Origin: JAPOUP01 sp965203605
GTDB lineage: Bacteria > Pseudomonadota > Alphaproteobacteria > Rhodobacterales > Rhodobacteraceae
DNA: 64,000 nucleotides
Direction of reading: 5' to 3'
Assembly: GCA_965203605.1 (NCBI GenBank)
Contig: OZ241902.1
Span: forward strand, 4,464,001-4,528,000
Below the pieces are notes generated by a model that worked only from the letters and a program-made list of their open reading frames with translations, was not told the DNA's origin and ran no database searches. The position numbers were made by a program, and so were the translations under genes. Below are positions 27,952 through 37,497 of the stretch, one piece after another. Position 1 is the stretch's first letter; every line of letters begins with the position of its first letter.

Positions 27952-29250
27952 ATGGGATCAAAGACGAGGAAAATCCGTAAACTCAAGCGTCGGCTGAAAG
28001 ATCTTCGCATGAAGCTTGAAAAAGTGAGTGCGGCTTCGGTCTCACCCCTGGCGCCAAAGGGCGGATTCCCGGAGATTGCGCCAATACCTGGCGTTTGTCT
28101 GGCTACCCTTGCAGCGGGTGTACGTTATGAAAGACGCCCGGACCTGATGCTTGCGGAACTCGCACCGGGTTCAGCCATCGCCGGAGTGTTCACACGCTCT
28201 TCCACGCGCTCAGCTTCGGTACTCGACTGTCAGGCGAAAATTGGCGGAGATAGCCCCACTGGTGCGGCGATCATCGTGAATTCAGGAAATGCGAACGCGT
28301 TCACCGGCTCGGACGGCAGGCAGGCCGTTTCCGCGGTCACCGGTATGGTCGCCGACACACTCAATGTGCCTGAAACGCGAGTGTTCTCCTGTTCAACGGG
28401 CGTGATCGGCGAGCCATTGCCATATGACCGGATCACCTCCCGTCTGACCGAACTGAAGGAGAGGCTGGCTGTCGGTGGCTTTGAAGACGCGGCCAGGGCG
28501 ATCATGACCACAGATACCTTTCCCAAAGGGACGTTTCGCGAAACCGTCCTGTCCGGAAAGCGCGTCCGAATCGCCGGAATCGCAAAGGGCTCCGGGATGA
28601 TCGCCCCGGATATGGCAACGACACTTGCCTTTGTCTTCACTGACGCTCGCATTCCGCAGAGCGAGTTGCAGAGCATACTATCGCGACAGGTTGATTCGAC
28701 CTTCAACAGCATTACGGTCGACAGCGACACCTCGACGTCAGACTCCCTGCTGCTGGCCGCGACGGGCCAAAGCGGTGTCGATGCTTCGGCGGGAGGGGAA
28801 TTCGAGGACGCCCTGCACGACGCCATTGCCGATCTTGCCCTGCAGGTGGTTCGGGATGGCGAAGGCGCAACAAAGCTCATCGAAATCCAGGTGACCGGAG
28901 CCCGCAGCGATGCGGATGCCCGTCGTGTCGCGATGGCTGTCGGTAATTCACCTTTGGTGAAGACCGCCATGGCGGGAGAGGATCCGAACTGGGGACGCAT
29001 TGTGATGGCGGTCGGGAAATCTGGCGCGGAAGCTGACCGGGATACGCTGTCAATCCGCTTCGGTGATATCGCCGTCGCGGAGAATGGCTGGGTCTCGCCG
29101 ACTTACCGGGAGTGGCACGGTGTCGAATATATGAAGAATGATGAACTCGCAATCCACGTTGATCTTGGGATAGGTTGCGGAACCTCAAGGATCTGGACCT
29201 GCGATCTAACCCACGGCTATGTGTCGATAAACGCTGCATACCGATCGTGA
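27952..29250 (+). CDS. argJ: Bifunctional glutamate N-acetyltransferase / ornithine acetyltransferase
   Basis: ArgJ recycles the acetyl group between N-acetylornithine and glutamate in arginine synthesis. It cleaves itself before the catalytic threonine in APDMATTLAF (here near residue 220), preceded by KGSGMI. Other family stretches are IIVNSGNANAFTG, FSCSTGVIGEPLP and AGEDPNWGRIVMAVG. At 432 residues it is slightly longer than usual because of a basic N-terminal extension rich in Lys/Arg (first ~25 residues). The C-terminal DLTHGYVSINAAYRS matches family ends. It overlaps mutT by four bases. Confidence 0.95.
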   Translation: MGSKTRKIRKLKRRLKDLRMKLEKVSAASVSPLAPKGGFPEIAPIPGVCLATLAAGVRYERRPDLMLAELAPGSAIAGVFTRSSTRSASVLDCQAKIGGDSPTGAAIIVNSGNANAFTGSDGRQAVSAVTGMVADTLNVPETRVFSCSTGVIGEPLPYDRITSRLTELKERLAVGGFEDAARAIMTTDTFPKGTFRETVLSGKRVRIAGIAKGSGMIAPDMATTLAFVFTDARIPQSELQSILSRQVDSTFNSITVDSDTSTSDSLLLAATGQSGVDASAGGEFEDALHDAIADLALQVVRDGEGATKLIEIQVTGARSDADARRVAMAVGNSPLVKTAMAGEDPNWGRIVMAVGKSGAEADRDTLSIRFGDIAVAENGWVSPTYREWHGVEYMKNDELAIHVDLGIGCGTSRIWTCDLTHGYVSINAAYRS

Positions 29251-29645
29251 GGGTGGTCCTTGTTTCCGCCGTCGCACTGATTGACCGTGACGGGCGGATT
29301 CTGCTCGCACAGCGTCCCGAAGGAAAGGCGATGGCCGGGCTCTGGGAGTTTCCAGGCGGAAAGGTCGAAATCGGCGAAACGCCGGAGCTGGCATTGATCC
29401 GCGAACTTCGCGAAGAGCTTGGCGTTGACACCTGGGCCAGCTGCCTCGCTCCGCTGACGTTCGCCAGCCATAGCTACAGGGACTTTCACCTGCTGATGCC
29501 GCTGTTTGCCTGTCGCAAATGGGAGGGAGTGGCACGGTCCCGGGAAGGACAGAAGCTCAGATGGGTGCCCGTAGCGGCAATGGGAGAGTATCCAATGCCG
29601 CCCGCCGATACCCCATTGATTCCGGTTCTGCGCGACTGGCTTTAG
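29247..29645 (+). CDS. mutT: 8-oxo-dGTP diphosphatase (Nudix, MutT type)
   Basis: MutT clears oxidised guanine nucleotides. The 132-residue protein contains the full Nudix box GX5EX7REUXEEXGU: the stretch begins GGKVEIGETPELAL and continues IRELREELGV. It is preceded by AQRPEGKAMAGLWEFPGGK. The start is taken at GTG 29247, which overlaps the argJ stop (GTGA); a longer frame from 29175 lacks family similarity. Placement after argJ is common in alphaproteobacteria. Confidence 0.93.
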   Translation: MRVVLVSAVALIDRDGRILLAQRPEGKAMAGLWEFPGGKVEIGETPELALIRELREELGVDTWASCLAPLTFASHSYRDFHLLMPLFACRKWEGVARSREGQKLRWVPVAAMGEYPMPPADTPLIPVLRDWL

Positions 29646-29769
29646 CCGGAAGCCCATCCGGCACGACCTGCGGGGATCCTTGCCGCGCCAATTTGGAAGG
29701 GGTCGGACTCAGACGGCCTGCGGGCCCCACCTCTTGGGAAAGGGGCGGATCTGATCGTCCAGCCGATCA

Positions 29770-30885
29770 TCATGTCGTAATCCGGCGCACCGTTCCAACC
29801 TCGATTTCGCGGCCGGAAACCCGCGACTCAATCGCGGCAAAGGCAAGGGCAAGCGACCGAAGGTTTTCGGCAGCACCGTTCGATGGCTCCCGGTTTTCCT
29901 CTATCGCGCACATGAGTTCGCCCATCGTACCCCGGAATCCATCGTTGAACCACGAGCCTTCCAACACCGGTCGGGCAGCACCGTTGGACGAGGTCAGCTT
30001 CAGGGCCTGGGTGCCAAGGTCCGGTCCATCGCTCAGGATGCTGCCTTCCGTTCCCGCGATGAAACTCGTGTCGCGGGCTCCATGGGTAACGGAGCCGTCA
30101 AAGACGAGAGACGCCTGTCCGCCATCAAGTCGGACCAGGGCCTGGGCCAGCAGTGGTGCATTGGCCGTCTGGCCAGGTGCGCGGGCGGAAGAGGCAAACA
30201 CACTTTTCACCCGATCCCCAACCACCGAAACGATAAAGTCGAACCAATGGATTCCGAAATCATACAGGATCAGCTCCTCCATCTGGTCGAACGCGGTTCC
30301 GGAAACCCAGCCGTGGTTCCAATGCACCGAGGTATGCGCCGAGATGACATCACCGATGATTCCCTTATGGGTGGCTTCCCGCATATAGGCCATATGCGGC
30401 GCCCATCGACCGTTTTGGTTGACCGCGAGCCTAACTCCGTGATCCTTGGCCATCCGCACCAGACGGTCGCCATCATCCAGATCCAGCACGAAGGGTTTCT
30501 GTGACAGGACGTGCTTTCCCGCTCTGAGCGAAGCCTCGATCAACGACAGTCGGTCTCCGGGATGCGGCGTGAGGTCCACAATCCCAACTTCCGGGTCATC
30601 CAGGAGCGTCCGCCAATCCTCCGTTATGCTTGATGACGGGCTGTATTCAGCCGCCCGGACTTCAGCCCTTGACCGGGTTCGGCTGCAGATCCATTTCACT
30701 TCCCATCCAGCGGTTCGGTAGGCGTCAAGATGGCTGGCTGCGATTCCACCGGCCCCGATCAGACCGATCTTTGGTGTTGGACCCTTCGGAACCGGTGGCC
30801 GGTACGGTAGGTCAGGCGCTTCAGTGTCGGGTGGTTCGGCCGACTTCAGGGCATAGGTGTCCGTGTCCGGCATTTCATCGGTCAT
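29770..30885 (-). CDS. Gfo/Idh/MocA-family NAD(P)-dependent oxidoreductase (operon 3' end)
   Basis: This 371-residue protein has a proline/acid-rich N-terminal extension of about 40 residues, then the Rossmann motif KIGLIGAGGIAASHLDAY, and the family motif GKHVLSQKPFVLDL where the catalytic Lys follows a Gln instead of the usual Glu. A second conserved region, VHWNHGWVSGTAFDQMEEL, precedes a C-terminal alpha/beta domain. Enzymes of this kind oxidise or reduce sugars, inositols or their acids. Its start overlaps the previous gene by four bases. It is the last gene of the 29.8-39.4 kb catabolic operon. Confidence 0.88.
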   Translation of the reverse strand: MTDEMPDTDTYALKSAEPPDTEAPDLPYRPPVPKGPTPKIGLIGAGGIAASHLDAYRTAGWEVKWICSRTRSRAEVRAAEYSPSSSITEDWRTLLDDPEVGIVDLTPHPGDRLSLIEASLRAGKHVLSQKPFVLDLDDGDRLVRMAKDHGVRLAVNQNGRWAPHMAYMREATHKGIIGDVISAHTSVHWNHGWVSGTAFDQMEELILYDFGIHWFDFIVSVVGDRVKSVFASSARAPGQTANAPLLAQALVRLDGGQASLVFDGSVTHGARDTSFIAGTEGSILSDGPDLGTQALKLTSSNGAARPVLEGSWFNDGFRGTMGELMCAIEENREPSNGAAENLRSLALAFAAIESRVSGREIEVGTVRRITT

Positions 30886-31964
30886 CGAACCAGTTCCAGC
30901 GTCCGTTTTTCGGAAGCCGACCGAACCGCCGTGTCCACCAGGCGTTGTGCGGTCAGGCAAAGAGTCGGAGCCAGGGGCCCACCGATTGGTTTGCCACGGG
31001 AGATGCAGTCGATGAAGTATTCGATTCCATTGCGCCGCCCTTCCGGGAGGGTATCGACTGGAATTGGCTGCGGTTCCGGGTGATCACGGGTCTGTACCGT
31101 AACGTGATCAGCGTAGTCGTATGACGATAGAGTGCCATCCGACCCGACGAATACAAATCCGCATTTTGGCTGCGGTTGGATCGCCCAGGGATCGGTGAAG
31201 GTTCCCCAGCGGGTCTCCATTTTCGAGAGCCCGCGGGCATAGCGGCATACGGCGATAGCATGTTGGTCAACTTCGATTCCCGGAGTCTCATCCACTGTGC
31301 AGGTGACTTCGTGCGGTGCATCGCCATTCATGTACCAAGTGCCAAGTGTCGCACCGTAACCGAGATAATCGAGCAGACTTCCACCGCCAGAGGCCTTCCT
31401 GTACCACCAGGATGTCGGTTTCTGGCGTTCGACTTCCTCTGGGCTGACCTCAACCTTGCCCGCAAGATGGTAAAGCGGACCACGGTTCCCTCCGTAGGAA
31501 TGCACCTCCTTCAGCTGTCCGATCAGGCCTTCGTCGATCAAACGCTTTGCTGTTACATGGCTCTCGACCCAAGCCAACGGCCAGTTGATTGCCATAACCC
31601 TGTCGGTGCCTTCCATGGCAGCGATCATCCGCCGTGCGTCATCAACCGATGCAGCGAAAGGCTTTTCGACAAACACGTGAACTCCATGCGGAGCGAGGCG
31701 CTCGGTGTAGCTGGCGTGATCGGCGGTCGCGGCACATAGAATTGCGATGTCGTAGGGGCCGGCGGCCATGCATCCATCAAAGTCGGTGAATACCCTGTCG
31801 GGGGAAATCGAGAACGCCTCCACTGCATCCCGCATCCTGAGTGGATCCGGATCGAATATTCCGGCGATCTCGGCCTCATCGTGCTCGGCGACCTGGCGCA
31901 GTAGGTCACCCATGTGCATATGGTCGAAGCTCACCCCAACAATCCTGAAACGCTTCATCATCAC
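30882..31964 (-). CDS. Gfo/Idh/MocA-family oxidoreductase
   Basis: A 360-residue protein with N-terminal RIVGVSFDHMHMGDLL instead of the classical glycine-rich GxGxxG loop, yet with the family EKPFAASVDDARRM motif. The Rossmann loop is thus atypical. It continues with VMAINWPLAWVESH, GGGSLLDYLGYGATLGTWYM (substrate domain) and a C-terminal helix. Similar proteins act on sugars or sugar lactones; the substrate is unknown. Lies seven bases after the second permease gene, overlaps the next gene, and may start at any of three consecutive ATGs. Confidence 0.85.
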   Translation of the reverse strand: MMMKRFRIVGVSFDHMHMGDLLRQVAEHDEAEIAGIFDPDPLRMRDAVEAFSISPDRVFTDFDGCMAAGPYDIAILCAATADHASYTERLAPHGVHVFVEKPFAASVDDARRMIAAMEGTDRVMAINWPLAWVESHVTAKRLIDEGLIGQLKEVHSYGGNRGPLYHLAGKVEVSPEEVERQKPTSWWYRKASGGGSLLDYLGYGATLGTWYMNGDAPHEVTCTVDETPGIEVDQHAIAVCRYARGLSKMETRWGTFTDPWAIQPQPKCGFVFVGSDGTLSSYDYADHVTVQTRDHPEPQPIPVDTLPEGRRNGIEYFIDCISRGKPIGGPLAPTLCLTAQRLVDTAVRSASEKRTLELVR

Positions 31965-31970
31965 CTCCGA

Positions 31971-32948
31971 TCAGTTCTGTTCCGTGAAACGCACGTGCAG
32001 TGCGGTAACCGCCAGGACGATCAGGCCAAAGAGTATCCTCCGTGCACCTTCCGGCATTTGAAGAAGTGTGAGCATCGTGCCAAGGACTGTAAGTATCAGC
32101 GCCCCCACGATGGCTCCCGCATATGAGCCACGCCCTCCAAAGATTGAAGTTCCACCAATCACGGCCGCGGCAACGGACGGCAGCAGGAGAGGATTTGCGA
32201 GCGACAGAGATGGAGCCCGAATCATTCCGACATAGAGAAGGCCGGTGACTCCTGCGACAAGAGCCACAAGTGTGTATAACGCAAGATAGACCTGCCAATC
32301 GCGGACCCCGGACAGACGGGCGGCATGCTCGTTGGATCCCAGTGCGAACAGAAGCCGTCCGAATCCCGTGAACCGCAAGCCAACCAGAATCAGCGCCGCA
32401 AATGGAACGAAGAGGAACAGCCCATTGGGCATTCCGTAAGTCCGCCCAATTCCAAGCCATTCCAGGAAACCGGGAATGTCGGTACCCGTGGCAATGACAA
32501 ACCGCTGGTAGACCTGCAGGCAGCCTGTGGCAACCAGGCCGGTGCCCAGCGTCATTATCAACGGATGGACACGGGCCACGCCAATGCCGAAACCATTCAC
32601 GAGTCCCACGAGTAGCGCCGCGCTCAGTGCAATGCCCAAGCCCGCTGTCGCTCCGAACAGCGGTGTGACGGTGGCCACCAAGAAGGCTGAAAACGTGGCC
32701 ACGACACCAGCTGACAGGTCAATGCCCGCTGTTAGCATGGTAAGCGTTTGGCAGGCCGCCAGCATCGCCAGGGGAATCGCGAATTTTATGGTGTTTCCGA
32801 GCCAGAAGGGGCTGATGATACCGGGGCGAAGCAGTTCGAGTATACCGGCTAGCACGAGCAGCAATGCAATCAGCGGAATCAGCGGATAGTCACGCAGCCG
32901 ACGCACGGCCGCCTCCGCGCCCGGCGCTTTCCTGACCTGATCTCTCAT
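31971..32948 (-). CDS. Sugar ABC transporter permease (CUT2 type)
   Basis: A 325-residue integral membrane protein with about nine hydrophobic segments and the CUT2 (ribose/xylose/myo-inositol type) permease pattern. It shows LTAGIDLSAGVVATF in the middle and the EAA-like loop region near VIGGTSIFGGRGSYAGAIVGA toward the end. It forms the channel with the other permease gene, with which it overlaps by four bases. This indicates a heterodimeric membrane domain rather than the homodimer seen in RbsC systems. Confidence 0.9.
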   Translation of the reverse strand: MRDQVRKAPGAEAAVRRLRDYPLIPLIALLLVLAGILELLRPGIISPFWLGNTIKFAIPLAMLAACQTLTMLTAGIDLSAGVVATFSAFLVATVTPLFGATAGLGIALSAALLVGLVNGFGIGVARVHPLIMTLGTGLVATGCLQVYQRFVIATGTDIPGFLEWLGIGRTYGMPNGLFLFVPFAALILVGLRFTGFGRLLFALGSNEHAARLSGVRDWQVYLALYTLVALVAGVTGLLYVGMIRAPSLSLANPLLLPSVAAAVIGGTSIFGGRGSYAGAIVGALILTVLGTMLTLLQMPEGARRILFGLIVLAVTALHVRFTEQN

Positions 32949-33901
32949 GGCCTTCGGCCTTTCAGCGTCAGCAGGCCTCCGACCATCACCACAATGACCA
33001 TGATCGCGCCCTCCACAATTGTTGTTACGTTCGGATCAACCGCCATGAGGGTCAACATCAGGCGAATCAGGCGCAGGATGAAAACCGCGACAATCGGGCC
33101 AAGCAACCCGCCACGCCCCCCACCGAGAGCAACCCCACCCAGAACGACGGCGGCGATTGAGGCGAGGAGATATGGGCCGGGCACAGGCTCACCGATGCCG
33201 GTAAGCATGGTCAATGAGAGTCCACCGATAGCCGCGAACAGTCCAGCGACGGCGTAGGCGGCAATTCTCGTCCGCCCCACAGCGACACCCGAGCGGAACG
33301 CGGCCCGTTCATCTGAACCGGTCGCATAGATCGACAGGCCGATTCTCGAACGCTTGATCGGTAGCCAAATAGCCGCGATGCAGATCGCCGTGAGAAACAG
33401 GGCTTTCGGAACCCAGTCAACGACACCACCGAGTCCTCCGACCACCACCGCTGTCAGCCACTCAGCAGCCGCGCCGCCCGGAGCCTTCAGGATCAGGAGC
33501 GCAACCCCTTCCCAGACAAACAGCATCGCAAGCGTCACCACAATGTCCGGAACCTTGGTCAACACGACAAGCGATCCGTTAACGGTGCCCATCGCAACCC
33601 CGACAAGCAGTGCAAGAATCACCACTGCTATGGAAGCCGCACCACTGGTGTGTTCCATGAGAACCGCGGCCGTAACGCTCGTAACGGCCATCATTGACGC
33701 AACCGATAGGTCTATGCCACCCACAATCACGACCACCGCCATCGCCGCGGTAGCGAAGGCGAACGGAAGCGCAGCCCGGGCCAGGGATTCGATGCCTGAC
33801 GCTCCGAAGTCCGGCTGGACCAGTTTTGTGACGCCTAGAAGCACCGCAAGCAGGGCGACCAGACAGATGTTCCACGAGTGCCTCTGGATCTGCCGGGTCA
33901 T
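32945..33901 (-). CDS. Sugar ABC transporter permease (CUT2 type)
   Basis: A 318-residue membrane protein paralogous to its neighbour, with motifs VVIVGGIDLSVASMMAV and AAVVLGGVALGGGRGGLLGPIVA typical of RbsC/XylH-like permeases. Roughly eight to nine hydrophobic spans. Overlaps both the ATPase gene and the second permease by four bases, so all three are translationally coupled. Confidence 0.9.
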   Translation of the reverse strand: MTRQIQRHSWNICLVALLAVLLGVTKLVQPDFGASGIESLARAALPFAFATAAMAVVVIVGGIDLSVASMMAVTSVTAAVLMEHTSGAASIAVVILALLVGVAMGTVNGSLVVLTKVPDIVVTLAMLFVWEGVALLILKAPGGAAAEWLTAVVVGGLGGVVDWVPKALFLTAICIAAIWLPIKRSRIGLSIYATGSDERAAFRSGVAVGRTRIAAYAVAGLFAAIGGLSLTMLTGIGEPVPGPYLLASIAAVVLGGVALGGGRGGLLGPIVAVFILRLIRLMLTLMAVDPNVTTIVEGAIMVIVVMVGGLLTLKGRRP

Positions 33902-35406
33902 ACCCGCGCTCCGTCAGCATCACGGGAGTCGAGGCCATATGCCGCACGAATCAACGTGGGCTCATCAATTCCATGAGCTGCGAAAGTACCGACGACGCGT
34001 CCATTGAAGATCACCAGCGTGCGATCACAGACAAGCGGCACTTCGTCAAGTTCGGAAGTGTAATATAGGACTGCTACGCCCTGTTCGGCCAATCTGCGGA
34101 CCAGCGGATAGATTTGCCGCTTTGTGCGTACATCAATGCCGCGCGTCGGATCAAACAGAAGCAGCGTCCTGAAGCCGGCAGCCAGCCACCTCCCTATCGT
34201 CACTTTCTGTTGGTTGCCGCCCGACAACCGCCGCACAGCGCCTCGCGCACGGGTATCTATCCGAAGCCGATCGATCGCTCCTGCCACTCGGTCCCGGTCC
34301 CGGCGCAGTCTGAGTGGCCCCCATCCGCTGAAGGGAGCGGAGAACGGTAGCGCAATGTTCTCGTGGACCGACCGCTCCATCAGAAGCGCTTCTGCCCGGT
34401 CGTCAGGAACGTAGGCCAATCCCGCGGCGATTGCGTCAGCCGGATGCCGGAAACTCACGGGGGTGCCGTCGACCAGGATCTCGCCGCGATCTGGCCGCAG
34501 CAATCCTGAGAGAACTCCGAACAGCTCATCCTGACCCTGACCTTCCAGTGCCACCAGGCCAAGAACCTCACCGGGATGGAGTTCGAAAGAGACATCCGAT
34601 AGTTTCCCACCCAACGCGACGCCTCTGCCCATGAGCCTCGGCGTGTCTCCGTGATGACCGGTGCGGCCAGACCCGGGTTTCCGGGCGTCTGGACCGACGC
34701 TTGCGCCAAGCATCAATTCCACAACGCGGTTCTCAACACCGGGTCCTATCGCCAGATCACCGACTGTTGCCCCATCCCGAAGTACACTCGCGCGATCACA
34801 GAGTTCCGCGATTTCCGAGAAACGGTGGCTGATGAAGATCACGCCCCGTCCATCCTCAGCCTGCCTACGGATGACCTTCAACGTTCTCTCGACCAGGTCG
34901 GTCGGCAGTGCCGCTGTCATTTCATCAAGGAGCAGCACATCCGGACCGCATGCGAGCGCCCGGGCGAGGTCAAGTATACGAAGAGTTGCCAGTGGCAGAT
35001 ATCCGACCATGTCATCAAGACGAAGTCCCTTGAGCCCAAGCTCGTCCATCCAATGCAGGAACGGTTCTACTGGTACGCCCCCAAGCCGAAGGTTGTCGCG
35101 TACGTCCAGATCGGGAATGAGTGACGGTTCCTGGTAGACTGGCACCAACCCAGAGCGCCGGGCCTCGGCCGGAGATCCGACATCTGTACTTGAACCTCGG
35201 ATAGTGACCTGCCCGTTGTCGGGTCGAAGCGCACCGGTCAGGATCTTCACAAAAGTCGATTTGCCGGCACCATTTGCGCCGACGAGGGCCACAATCTCGC
35301 CAGCCCTGACCTGCAGACGGGCATCGGTCAACGCCTTTACGGTACCGAAGCTCTTTGAGACACCATTGGCATCCAGAAGTGGTGCCGCCTGTACCATGGC
35401 CGTCAC
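33898..35406 (-). CDS. Sugar ABC transporter ATP-binding protein (tandem domains, RbsA/XylG type)
   Basis: A 502-residue double ATPase. The first domain has Walker A VGANGAGKSTFVKIL (near residue 40) and Walker B DVLLLDEMTAALP. The second has the degenerate Walker A region LVALEGQGQDELFGVL and signature LSGGNQQKVTIGRWL, followed by LLLFDPTRGIDV. This asymmetric pair is characteristic of CUT2 sugar importers. In the first domain the usual LSVAQQQ-type signature is weakened (YLPLATLRILDLARAL), so most coupling may depend on the second. It follows the binding-protein gene across a hairpin. Confidence 0.92.
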   Translation of the reverse strand: MTAMVQAAPLLDANGVSKSFGTVKALTDARLQVRAGEIVALVGANGAGKSTFVKILTGALRPDNGQVTIRGSSTDVGSPAEARRSGLVPVYQEPSLIPDLDVRDNLRLGGVPVEPFLHWMDELGLKGLRLDDMVGYLPLATLRILDLARALACGPDVLLLDEMTAALPTDLVERTLKVIRRQAEDGRGVIFISHRFSEIAELCDRASVLRDGATVGDLAIGPGVENRVVELMLGASVGPDARKPGSGRTGHHGDTPRLMGRGVALGGKLSDVSFELHPGEVLGLVALEGQGQDELFGVLSGLLRPDRGEILVDGTPVSFRHPADAIAAGLAYVPDDRAEALLMERSVHENIALPFSAPFSGWGPLRLRRDRDRVAGAIDRLRIDTRARGAVRRLSGGNQQKVTIGRWLAAGFRTLLLFDPTRGIDVRTKRQIYPLVRRLAEQGVAVLYYTSELDEVPLVCDRTLVIFNGRVVGTFAAHGIDEPTLIRAAYGLDSRDADGARV

Positions 35407-35448
35407 CTAGCCCCGCGATTCCATGGTTGCGTCCGACAGGCGGCAGGG

Positions 35449-35478
35449 GCGAACCCCCAACGTGGCGCTGGGGGTTCG
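35449..35478 (-). promoter_or_regulatory. Hairpin between the binding-protein and ATPase genes
   Basis: An 11-bp stem (GCGAACCCCCA with TGGGGGTTCGT) closes a short loop in the 81-base gap. There is no T-run. Such hairpins after periplasmic binding-protein genes usually protect the upstream mRNA and reduce expression of the membrane genes, so the binding protein is made in excess. Confidence 0.6.
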
Positions 35479-35487
35479 TCGGTCACG

Positions 35488-36513
35488 TCAATCGCCAGGG
35501 CCTTCACAGGCGATGATGTCTTCCATCGAGTAGGTCGTCCAGCCCGGCACCGATACCGATACAGGCCATTCAGGATCAAGATTGGGACTCTGGGCTGCAG
35601 CGATCATCGCACGGCCATCTTCGGAAGTGTTTTCCCACAGGACAGGCTCCACCAGAACTGTGCGGTTCCTTGGAGCGTTGCCACCCAGGATCTGAAGTGC
35701 AAGCGTGATCCCGGCCCCACCGACGGAACCTGGATTGGTAACGGCAGCGCCCTTCAGCCCCTCGACATCCTGAAGCATTGCGACGAAACCGGCATTGTCA
35801 GCCCCCACGATCGGCACGAGAGGAGCGCCGGACTCCAGGAACGCGTCCACGATGACATTGTCGATTCCTGACGTCCACACACCATCAAACGGAATTCCAG
35901 TGGCAATGAAGTCAAAAATCTGCTGTTTACCCTGGTCCTGCTGCCAACCGGTAAAGACCTCGTGGACAACATTGATGTCGGAAAACTCCGCCAGCGCCCG
36001 ATTGAAGCCATCATGGCGGTCGTTGTCGGCCGAAGTTCCGGCCGCGCCGCGCATATAGACGACGTCGCCTCTACCGCCCAGCTGCTCGAATAGCCACCGC
36101 GCACCAAGATAGGCGTATTCGGACTGGTTGTTTGAAAGGATGTAGGCTCCCTCAGCTGTCACGCCCTGATCGACCGCGACCACGACGATACCCGCGTCCA
36201 TTGCATCCTTGATGGCGGAGTTCAGCGCATCGGGATTGGCGGGGTTAAGCACGATCGCATCAACGCCGGCCTCGATCAGATTGCGGATGTCCTCGATCTG
36301 TCCCGCCGCGTCCGTGTTTCTGTGCGCAACGACCAACTTCCCGACTTCACCCGAGACCCGGGCCTGCGCCCGCATGGCGCAGATCATCTGCTCGCGCCAG
36401 CCGTTGCCCTGAACCGTGTTCGACACGCCGACCGAATAGCCTTCGGAAAATGCCGCCGGAGCAAGTCCCAGGGCAAGCCCGGCCGTCGCTACTGCTGTCA
36501 TCAGGTATCTCAT
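35488..36513 (-). CDS. Periplasmic sugar-binding protein of the ABC transporter
   Basis: A 341-residue exported protein with a signal peptide of about 23 residues (basic start, hydrophobic core with Ala-rich cleavage site). The mature part is a type I periplasmic binding fold of the RbsB/peripla_BP_4 group: VGVSNTVQGNGWREQMIC, AGVDAIVLNPANPDALNSAI, VVVAVDQGVTAEGAYILSN, and GVWTSGIDNVIVDAFLESG. The ligand is probably a sugar or cyclitol; the sequence does not identify it. It lies 51 bases after the isomerase-like gene in a single operon. Confidence 0.9.
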   Translation of the reverse strand: MRYLMTAVATAGLALGLAPAAFSEGYSVGVSNTVQGNGWREQMICAMRAQARVSGEVGKLVVAHRNTDAAGQIEDIRNLIEAGVDAIVLNPANPDALNSAIKDAMDAGIVVVAVDQGVTAEGAYILSNNQSEYAYLGARWLFEQLGGRGDVVYMRGAAGTSADNDRHDGFNRALAEFSDINVVHEVFTGWQQDQGKQQIFDFIATGIPFDGVWTSGIDNVIVDAFLESGAPLVPIVGADNAGFVAMLQDVEGLKGAAVTNPGSVGGAGITLALQILGGNAPRNRTVLVEPVLWENTSEDGRAMIAAAQSPNLDPEWPVSVSVPGWTTYSMEDIIACEGPGD

Positions 36514-36564
36514 GTCAGTTTCTCCTTTCTTGATTTCGGTGAAGTTCCTGTGCCAGCCCCTTCC

Positions 36565-37479
36565 TCATTTCACGTACGGAGACAGTACATCGCGAGCGAG
36601 AAGGAACCCGCGCTTCACTTTCCCGTCGCTTCCCTCGAAGAGCCTGTCCTCGTGCTCGATGATGACTGGTCCGTCAAAGCCTACCCTATAGAGATCCGAG
36701 AAAAATCCGCTCCAGTCGACGTCGCCCAGGCCGCAGAGTCTGGGAACCTGCCAGCCGATGCCAACGGACATCACGCCGTTTTCGTAGAGCCCGTCGCGAT
36801 CAATCATGACATCCTTGGCATGCACATGCACCATTCTCGGCCCGAATTCCCGAATGAACCGACCCTGGTCGATCATCTGCCAGGCCAGATGCGACGGATC
36901 GAAATTCATGCCCACGTCATTGCCCCATTCGTCGAGAATACGGCGCCAGACGCGCGGTGAATAGGCAATGTTGTGGCCACCCGGCCACTCGTCCCGACTG
37001 AAAAGCATGGGGCAGTTCTCGAAGGCCAGGGTCACACCGCTAGCGTGGGCATGGGCCACGACATCGCGGAAGATCGTCTGTGCGCGGATCCAGTTCTCGT
37101 CGAGGCTCAGTGTCCGATCGCCACCCAGAAATGTATTGACCACTCCGACGCCCATGACGCCTGCGGCGGAGATCACTTTCTTCAGATGTCCAATCACTTC
37201 GGCACGATGGTTCCCGTCGGCGTGAAGCGGGTTTGGATAATAGCCTAGGCCGGAGATCGCGATTCCCATTTCGGAAAGTTGCGCCACGATCTCGGTCCCT
37301 TTGGCTTTTGTGAGTCCATCGACGTCAATATGGCTTGTTCCCGCATATCGGCGCGCCTCGCCTCCACTGGCGGGCCAGCAGGCGATTTCAAGTGCCTGCA
37401 GCCCAACCGAGGCGGTCCAACCCGCGACCTCCATCAAATCCGAATCCGGGAAGGGGGCGGTCAGAAGACCCAGTTTCAT
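36565..37479 (-). CDS. Sugar phosphate isomerase/epimerase (xylose isomerase-like TIM barrel)
   Basis: A 304-residue AP_endonuc_2-type TIM barrel. Metal-site segments are visible: LAFENCPMLF (Glu ligand), VGMNFDPSHLAWQMID (Asp and His), MVHVHAKDVMID and GPVIIEHEDRLFEG (Glu). Relatives include IolE/IolI-like isomerases and 3-dehydro-sugar isomerases. With three Gfo/Idh/MocA oxidoreductases in the operon it may isomerise a keto-sugar or keto-inositol intermediate. That role is inference. Confidence 0.88.
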   Translation of the reverse strand: MKLGLLTAPFPDSDLMEVAGWTASVGLQALEIACWPASGGEARRYAGTSHIDVDGLTKAKGTEIVAQLSEMGIAISGLGYYPNPLHADGNHRAEVIGHLKKVISAAGVMGVGVVNTFLGGDRTLSLDENWIRAQTIFRDVVAHAHASGVTLAFENCPMLFSRDEWPGGHNIAYSPRVWRRILDEWGNDVGMNFDPSHLAWQMIDQGRFIREFGPRMVHVHAKDVMIDRDGLYENGVMSVGIGWQVPRLCGLGDVDWSGFFSDLYRVGFDGPVIIEHEDRLFEGSDGKVKRGFLLARDVLSPYVK

Positions 37480-37497
37480 ATTGCGTTCTCCTTCGAT

